Of a stretch of DNA of 64,000 nt, positions 60,278 through 64,000 are shown one piece after another (the first letter of the stretch is position 1; each line of letters starts with the position of its first letter). A program made the position numbers and the translations under genes. This stretch comes from Peptococcus niger. GTDB taxonomy: Bacteria > Bacillota > Peptococcia > Peptococcales > Peptococcaceae. The notes under the pieces were generated by a model. That model worked only from the letters and a program-made list of their open reading frames with translations. It ran no database searches and was not told the DNA's origin. Location of the stretch: contig NZ_FNAF01000001.1 in assembly GCF_900101835.1 (NCBI RefSeq), positions 266,361 to 330,360 on the forward strand, in the 5' to 3' direction.

Positions 60278-61305
60278 ACACCATTGCACTCGGAATGAGC
60301 GGCGGCGTGGACAGCTCCGTTGCCGTCCACCTGTTACAAAAAGCCGGCTGGAAGGTCGTCGGCCTACACTTAAAACTCACGGCCCATACGGGGCGTGATG
60401 ACAGCGCCGCTGCTGATGCCCGCCGGGTAGCGGATTTCTTCGGCATCCCGCTGCACATCATCGATGCACAAGCGGATTTTGAAAGCCTGGTCACCAGCCC
60501 CTTTGCGGAGGCTTACCTCAAGGGCCAAACCCCAAACCCCTGCATCCGCTGCAACCGCCTGATTAAATTCGGGCGGCTATGGCAAGAAGCTCAGGCCCTT
60601 GGCGCGACCCATTTGGCCACCGGTCACTATGCCCGCATAAGAACCCTGAACGGTGACACCGGCTTATTCCGTGGCGCTGACCACCAAAAGGACCAGAGTT
60701 ATTTTTTATACGGCATCAACCGGACCCTTTTGCCGCAAGTCCGCTTTCCCTTAGGCGATTACACCAAGCCGGAAATCCGGGCCATTGCGGCAGACCTAAA
60801 CCTGCCTGTGGCCTCTAAAAGTGACAGCCAGGAAATTTGTTTTATTGATGACGATGACTATGCCCGCTGGTTGGAAAGAAATTGTGACGATTTACCCCAC
60901 CAGGGAACCTTTGTTGCCTCTGACGGCAGCCTTCTCGGCCACCATCAAGGGGCCTGGCGCTTTACCATTGGCCAGCGCAAAGGGCTGGGCTTGGCCCTCG
61001 GTTATCCGGCCTATGTGGAAAAGATTGATGCCGCATCTGGCCAGGTTGTCATTGGAGACGGCACCGCCCTCTATCGGCAAGAGTTAACGGCCCATGATTT
61101 AAATTGGCTCTTGCCCCTTAACCCTGAAAGCGGCCGGGCTACCGTTAAAATACGGTCACGCGGCGAAGGCGCACCGGCCAAGTGGCAGGTTGAAAACAAG
61201 CGGCTGACCGTTCACTTTCAGCAACCCATCCGCGCCATCACCCCCGGGCAAAGCGTCGTCTTATATGACGGGGACCGGGTCATCGGCGGCGGCATTATTG
61301 ATTGA
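60274..61305 (+). CDS. mnmA: tRNA-specific 2-thiouridylase MnmA
   Basis: A 343-residue enzyme adding sulfur to wobble uridine 34 of tRNA-Lys, Glu and Gln. The PP-loop is GMSGGVDSSVAVHLL (8-22). Catalytic cysteines sit in TPNPCIRCNR (about 90) and SQEICFIDD (about 190). FTIGQRKGLGLALGYPAYV and the final beta domain are complete. The start is TTG, overlapping the rarA stop by 4 nt, with AAAGGA 9 nt upstream. No cysteine desulfurase gene is adjacent. Confidence 0.95.
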   Translation: MNTIALGMSGGVDSSVAVHLLQKAGWKVVGLHLKLTAHTGRDDSAAADARRVADFFGIPLHIIDAQADFESLVTSPFAEAYLKGQTPNPCIRCNRLIKFGRLWQEAQALGATHLATGHYARIRTLNGDTGLFRGADHQKDQSYFLYGINRTLLPQVRFPLGDYTKPEIRAIAADLNLPVASKSDSQEICFIDDDDYARWLERNCDDLPHQGTFVASDGSLLGHHQGAWRFTIGQRKGLGLALGYPAYVEKIDAASGQVVIGDGTALYRQELTAHDLNWLLPLNPESGRATVKIRSRGEGAPAKWQVENKRLTVHFQQPIRAITPGQSVVLYDGDRVIGGGIID

Positions 61306-61331
61306 GATCTTTGTAAAGGAGGTTTTTACTA

Positions 61332-62873
61332 TTGGATATGACAGCAAAGCAAAAACTCTACCGCCTTTTTTTGGAGAACTTCAAACATGGGGAAGTCAGT
61401 TTGCAAGACATTAACAGCTGTTTAAAGGAGCAACATATTTCGGTAAAAAAATACGGCTACGCCAGCCTGCCCGACCTGCTCTTCGATTTGCCCGAATTCA
61501 TTGAAGGCCGGGCCACCAAGCCCACTGAAACCGTCCGCTTTTTTTCCTGGAACCAGCATAAAAATAGCCGAGGGCCGCAACAAAGCAGCGGACAGGCAGA
61601 AGAGGCCCGGAGCCTGGCCCCCAGCATGATTCCGGACCGGCTTCTCCCGGTAGCCCGGCTAGAAGACAAGACCATGGCGGTCCTATCCGATAAGGTGCGC
61701 AAGGCAGACGCCGCCCTTCCCTATTTAATTGAAGCCGCCTACCAGCAAGCCAAGGCCACCAACCGGCTGGATACCAAGAACAACACCTTACGCTTTTTCA
61801 TGGACTCCTACAACATGCTGGAACCCTCCCTCCTACTTACCTTTAAACGCATCCGCCCGGATGAAGACGGACACCACCTGACCTTTCAGTATGTGGACGA
61901 CAGCGGCCTTTCCTTTGACCTGGCCGGCAGCCTATCGGCTCAAAACCCTGTGAAAGCCTTGGAAAATTTTGCCTTTCTCGGGCGCTGGGAAGATTTTTTA
62001 CAGGAATTGGCAGACTTGGCCATTCCGGAAGAATGGGACTTTTGCGGCAGCCGCAATCGAAATTATTATATTCTTAAAAAATACATCCAGTACACCTTTT
62101 ACCGTCTGCTTCTGGAAGAAAAAGTCGCCATTTCCAAGGACCGTCGGTTTGCAGCCTTTAACACCGGTTTGGTAACCGTCCACTACGATGACATTTATGC
62201 CTGCTTTGAGCCCAACAGCGCCGGGTCATCGCCCTGGCTCTTCAAGGAATTCACCACCGCCGGCCATCGCGGCCTGGGCAAAGATTTGGTACACCGCTTT
62301 AACCCCCTGCCGCAAACGGTCACCTACTTTACCCGCAAAGAAGACCTCCTCTTTGATTTGGATAAAACCTTAATTATTGATTTTGACCACATCATCTTAG
62401 AGAACTTAAACCGCTTTGACCACCAATTCCTGGTCAACGAGTGCAGCAGCAACGCACAAGCTGAAGCCCTCTTGAAAAAAATCCGCCACACCGGCGATTA
62501 CGACACCCGCAACCAGCTCTACAGTGACCTGCGGACGGTGATTGAATCCCACACCGCAATCTACAATCGCTTAAAGAACCGCCTGGATGACGCCACCGAA
62601 CTGGCCCGCCGGCAGGTCCGCTGGAATTTCAAGACAGCCGTCCCCTCCTACTATCCCTCCCGCAACACCATGAACCTCATGCTTCCCCTACACCTCAGCC
62701 AGCCCGGCATTGTCGACAACGTCCTCGTCGTCGAATTAACCCCCGCCGGCAACTACCAGGGCCAGACCATCCTGACCTTAGAACAGGCCTACATTGATGC
62801 CCGGTTGGTCACCTCACCGGAAGCCAATTGGCTAAGCACCAGCTCCGTTATGAATTGCCAGTTGGAAGACTGA
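61332..62873 (+). CDS. LOTUS/OST-HTH plus DUF3825 protein
   Basis: A 513-residue protein with an N-terminal OST-HTH/LOTUS-like winged helix (about 6-62, LYRLFLENFKHGEVSLQDIN and SLPDLLFDLPEFIE). A basic linker follows, then a large C-terminal DUF3825-like domain (about 215-500) with LADLAIPEEWDF, ILKKYIQYTFYRLLLEEKVA, FNTGLVTVHYDDIYACFEPN and the FNPLPQTVTYF segment. LOTUS domains bind RNA or RNA-structure elements in other proteins. It starts at TTG 9 nt after AGGAGG (ATG at 61338 is an alternative) and lies 26 bp after mnmA. Function unknown; an RNA-linked role is inferred. Confidence 0.72.
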   Translation: MDMTAKQKLYRLFLENFKHGEVSLQDINSCLKEQHISVKKYGYASLPDLLFDLPEFIEGRATKPTETVRFFSWNQHKNSRGPQQSSGQAEEARSLAPSMIPDRLLPVARLEDKTMAVLSDKVRKADAALPYLIEAAYQQAKATNRLDTKNNTLRFFMDSYNMLEPSLLLTFKRIRPDEDGHHLTFQYVDDSGLSFDLAGSLSAQNPVKALENFAFLGRWEDFLQELADLAIPEEWDFCGSRNRNYYILKKYIQYTFYRLLLEEKVAISKDRRFAAFNTGLVTVHYDDIYACFEPNSAGSSPWLFKEFTTAGHRGLGKDLVHRFNPLPQTVTYFTRKEDLLFDLDKTLIIDFDHIILENLNRFDHQFLVNECSSNAQAEALLKKIRHTGDYDTRNQLYSDLRTVIESHTAIYNRLKNRLDDATELARRQVRWNFKTAVPSYYPSRNTMNLMLPLHLSQPGIVDNVLVVELTPAGNYQGQTILTLEQAYIDARLVTSPEANWLSTSSVMNCQLED

Positions 62874-62917
62874 CCTCACGCTCAGGAATGACGTTCCCTC
62901 AAAGAAAAATTCAAATA

Positions 62918-62961
62918 AAAATCCCCTCTTTACTGTAAATAATTCAGTAAAGAGGGGATTT
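62918..62961. terminator. Bidirectional terminator between the DUF3825 and SLH genes
   Basis: A 17-bp perfect stem (62918-62934 with 62945-62961) around a 10-nt loop. A-rich on the left side, so it ends the minus-strand SLH gene with a T-run and the plus-strand unit with a shorter one. Confidence 0.88.
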
Positions 62962-62998
62962 CTCACATTAGCACCTAGTCCAGTTTTGTCAAACCTTC

Positions 62999-64000
62999 TT
63001 ACCAATTAATAACCGATGCCATAATATTGGTATAGGCCCAATGATCCGGAGATAGATCTGTATACTGTTTAAATCGCTCTTGGTTATCCTTTACAAAGGA
63101 TTGGTCTGCAACGCGACCTGTGAGACGATTAACAATACAAACTGCCTCCGCCCTGGTGATACGCTTATCAGGCCCAAAGCTACCATCTGGATAGCCAAAA
63201 ATAAATCCAGCCTCTGAACATTGGCGTATAGGCAGAGCCGCCCAGTTATCATTAGGCACATCAGGAAAATAAGTTGCTCGCTGATTATTCAACTTCATAT
63301 TTTTTTGAAGGGCAAATCGGTAACATAAGGATGTAAATTCCGCTCTAGTAATTTCCCCTTGTGGCTTAAAGGTACCGTCCGGATAGCCGGTCAAAAAACC
63401 TAGAGCATTCATCCGATTAACAGCCCCACTATACCAGGCACTACTATCAACATCCGAATAAGGAGCCTGCTGAGCATCATTCTTTAAAGCGAACAAACGA
63501 TCAAATAAAGCGACTGCTTCAGCGCGGGTAATTGAAAAATCAGGGCGGAAAGTTCTATCCGGATAACCCTCCATATACGCAGCAAAGCGAATTTCTTTAA
63601 GGCCTTGAATAGCAGCCACAACTCGCTTGTTCATATCCTCATAATCTTTTTTCACAGCATCTGAACGCTCCATAAGCTGGCGTCCTTCGTTTAGAACAGT
63701 TTTTCCTTCAATATGAGCCTCTGAATTTTCATTTTGATCTTTATTAAGTTTTTGCTCCAATTGATCAAGGTTATCCTTTAGAACCTTTTTTTCTGTATCC
63801 GGACCTGGTGTAGGAAGCACTATTCCACCGCCACCAGGGGTTCCACCCATATGACCGCCCGTTCCACCGCCCGGATTATTTTGTTTATCCTGTTCTTTTT
63901 CAGCGCTAGCGGTAAACTCATGCTGGTCTGCACTAATGGCTGTATTTTCTGCCGGATTCCAGCCGGGGTTCTTGTAACCGTCTTTTACGGTAATTTTAGG
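62999..64000 (-). CDS. S-layer-homology surface protein (C-terminal part)
   Basis: The reading frame is open to the right edge; only the last 333 residues are visible and the start is outside. From the right edge come the end of a repeat-like segment (KDGYKNPGWNPAENT, ISADQHEFTASAEKEQD), a Gly/Pro-rich hinge (GGGTGGHMGGTPGGGG), a helical coiled stretch (about 65 residues) and three SLH modules marked by ITRAEAVALF, ITRAEFTSL and ITRAEAVCIV with GYPDGTF-type loops. A last partial module ends in TNIMASVINW. SLH modules bind pyruvylated or similar secondary wall polymers, so the protein is surface-anchored. The base composition looks more AT-rich than the neighbours. Confidence 0.9.
   Translation of the reverse strand, partial: PKITVKDGYKNPGWNPAENTAISADQHEFTASAEKEQDKQNNPGGGTGGHMGGTPGGGGIVLPTPGPDTEKKVLKDNLDQLEQKLNKDQNENSEAHIEGKTVLNEGRQLMERSDAVKKDYEDMNKRVVAAIQGLKEIRFAAYMEGYPDRTFRPDFSITRAEAVALFDRLFALKNDAQQAPYSDVDSSAWYSGAVNRMNALGFLTGYPDGTFKPQGEITRAEFTSLCYRFALQKNMKLNNQRATYFPDVPNDNWAALPIRQCSEAGFIFGYPDGSFGPDKRITRAEAVCIVNRLTGRVADQSFVKDNQERFKQYTDLSPDHWAYTNIMASVINW

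Noticed and set aside
1..64000. Prophage, insertion sequence, integrase or restriction-modification genes
   Set aside because: None of the open frames shows transposase, integrase, phage structural or methylase motifs.

Overview
The window is a dense, mostly single-copy chromosomal segment from a low-to-mid GC Bacillota, most likely an anaerobic member of the Clostridia or a Peptococcus-like lineage. The evidence is the gene set: a YlmE-SepF-YggT-YlmH division cluster, ScpA/ScpB, FloA, a T-box leader before ileS, RqcH, ZapA, an EFR1-type ferredoxin, a LutA/LutB lactate module, oxygen-labile class I fumarase, Mrp/NifX proteins and an S-layer-homology surface protein. The lineage call is an inference from content; no 16S rRNA is present. 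There is no prophage, insertion sequence or CRISPR array. The one RNA gene is tRNA-Asn.

Layout. 1-4000: lactate-oxidation genes (lutA, partial lutB), tRNA-Asn, an EFR1 ferredoxin and a DMT exporter. 4041-11185: ileS behind an isoleucine T-box, then the division/PLP cluster (ylmH, yggT, proC, sepF, ylmE, HlyD-like protein). 11331-16880: one operon running DUF1232, scpA, scpB, glmS, nfeD, floA and an unknown basic membrane protein. 17065-21543: zapA, a glutamate-cysteine-ligase-like gene, der, plsY, gpsA. 21678-24607 (plus strand): rqcH, rlmH, a DsbA-family protein. 24688-28849: menB, menE, a hotdog thioesterase and a CitT-type dicarboxylate carrier. 29009-33518: archaeal-type phosphoglycerate mutase, HAD phosphatase, PilT, a prepilin peptidase and a ComEC-like MBL lipoprotein. 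33611-40770: aminotransferase, Crp/Fnr regulator, nucleotidase, dnaB, a glyoxalase-fold protein and an IMP dehydrogenase. 40858-48836: accessory genes, including an arylsulfotransferase-like protein paired with a DUF3783/FIVAR protein, thiamine pyrophosphokinase, a second HAD protein, a C39-like peptidase, YdcF/SanA, DUF554, queH and a GNAT. 48994-57301: citrate synthase, mrp/nifX, and an operon of ClC channel, pyrophosphatase, fumarase alpha and beta, and a second SLC13 carrier. 57525-62873 (plus strand): CorC-type protein, rarA, mnmA and a LOTUS-DUF3825 protein. 62999-64000: the C-terminal part of an SLH surface protein, cut by the window edge.

How the genes fit together. Lactate oxidation, citrate synthase, fumarase, two dicarboxylate carriers and menaquinone-biosynthesis genes point to an organic-acid-using anaerobe with a partial, branched TCA pathway and possibly fumarate respiration. 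The most interesting points are: the menE-menB-thioesterase operon coupled to a dicarboxylate carrier, which suggests either o-succinylbenzoate salvage or a fumarate-respiration unit; the cytosolic arylsulfotransferase-like protein, which seems to have lost its catalytic residues and is co-translated with a DUF3783 protein; the LOTUS-DUF3825 protein next to mnmA; and the unknown partner of FloA.

Most operons end in clear Rho-independent hairpins, many of them bidirectional between convergent units. Several genes start at TTG or GTG behind strong Shine-Dalgarno sequences. Starts were chosen by ribosome-binding site, so some differ from the longest open frame. All functional calls are from reading motifs by eye, without database searches.
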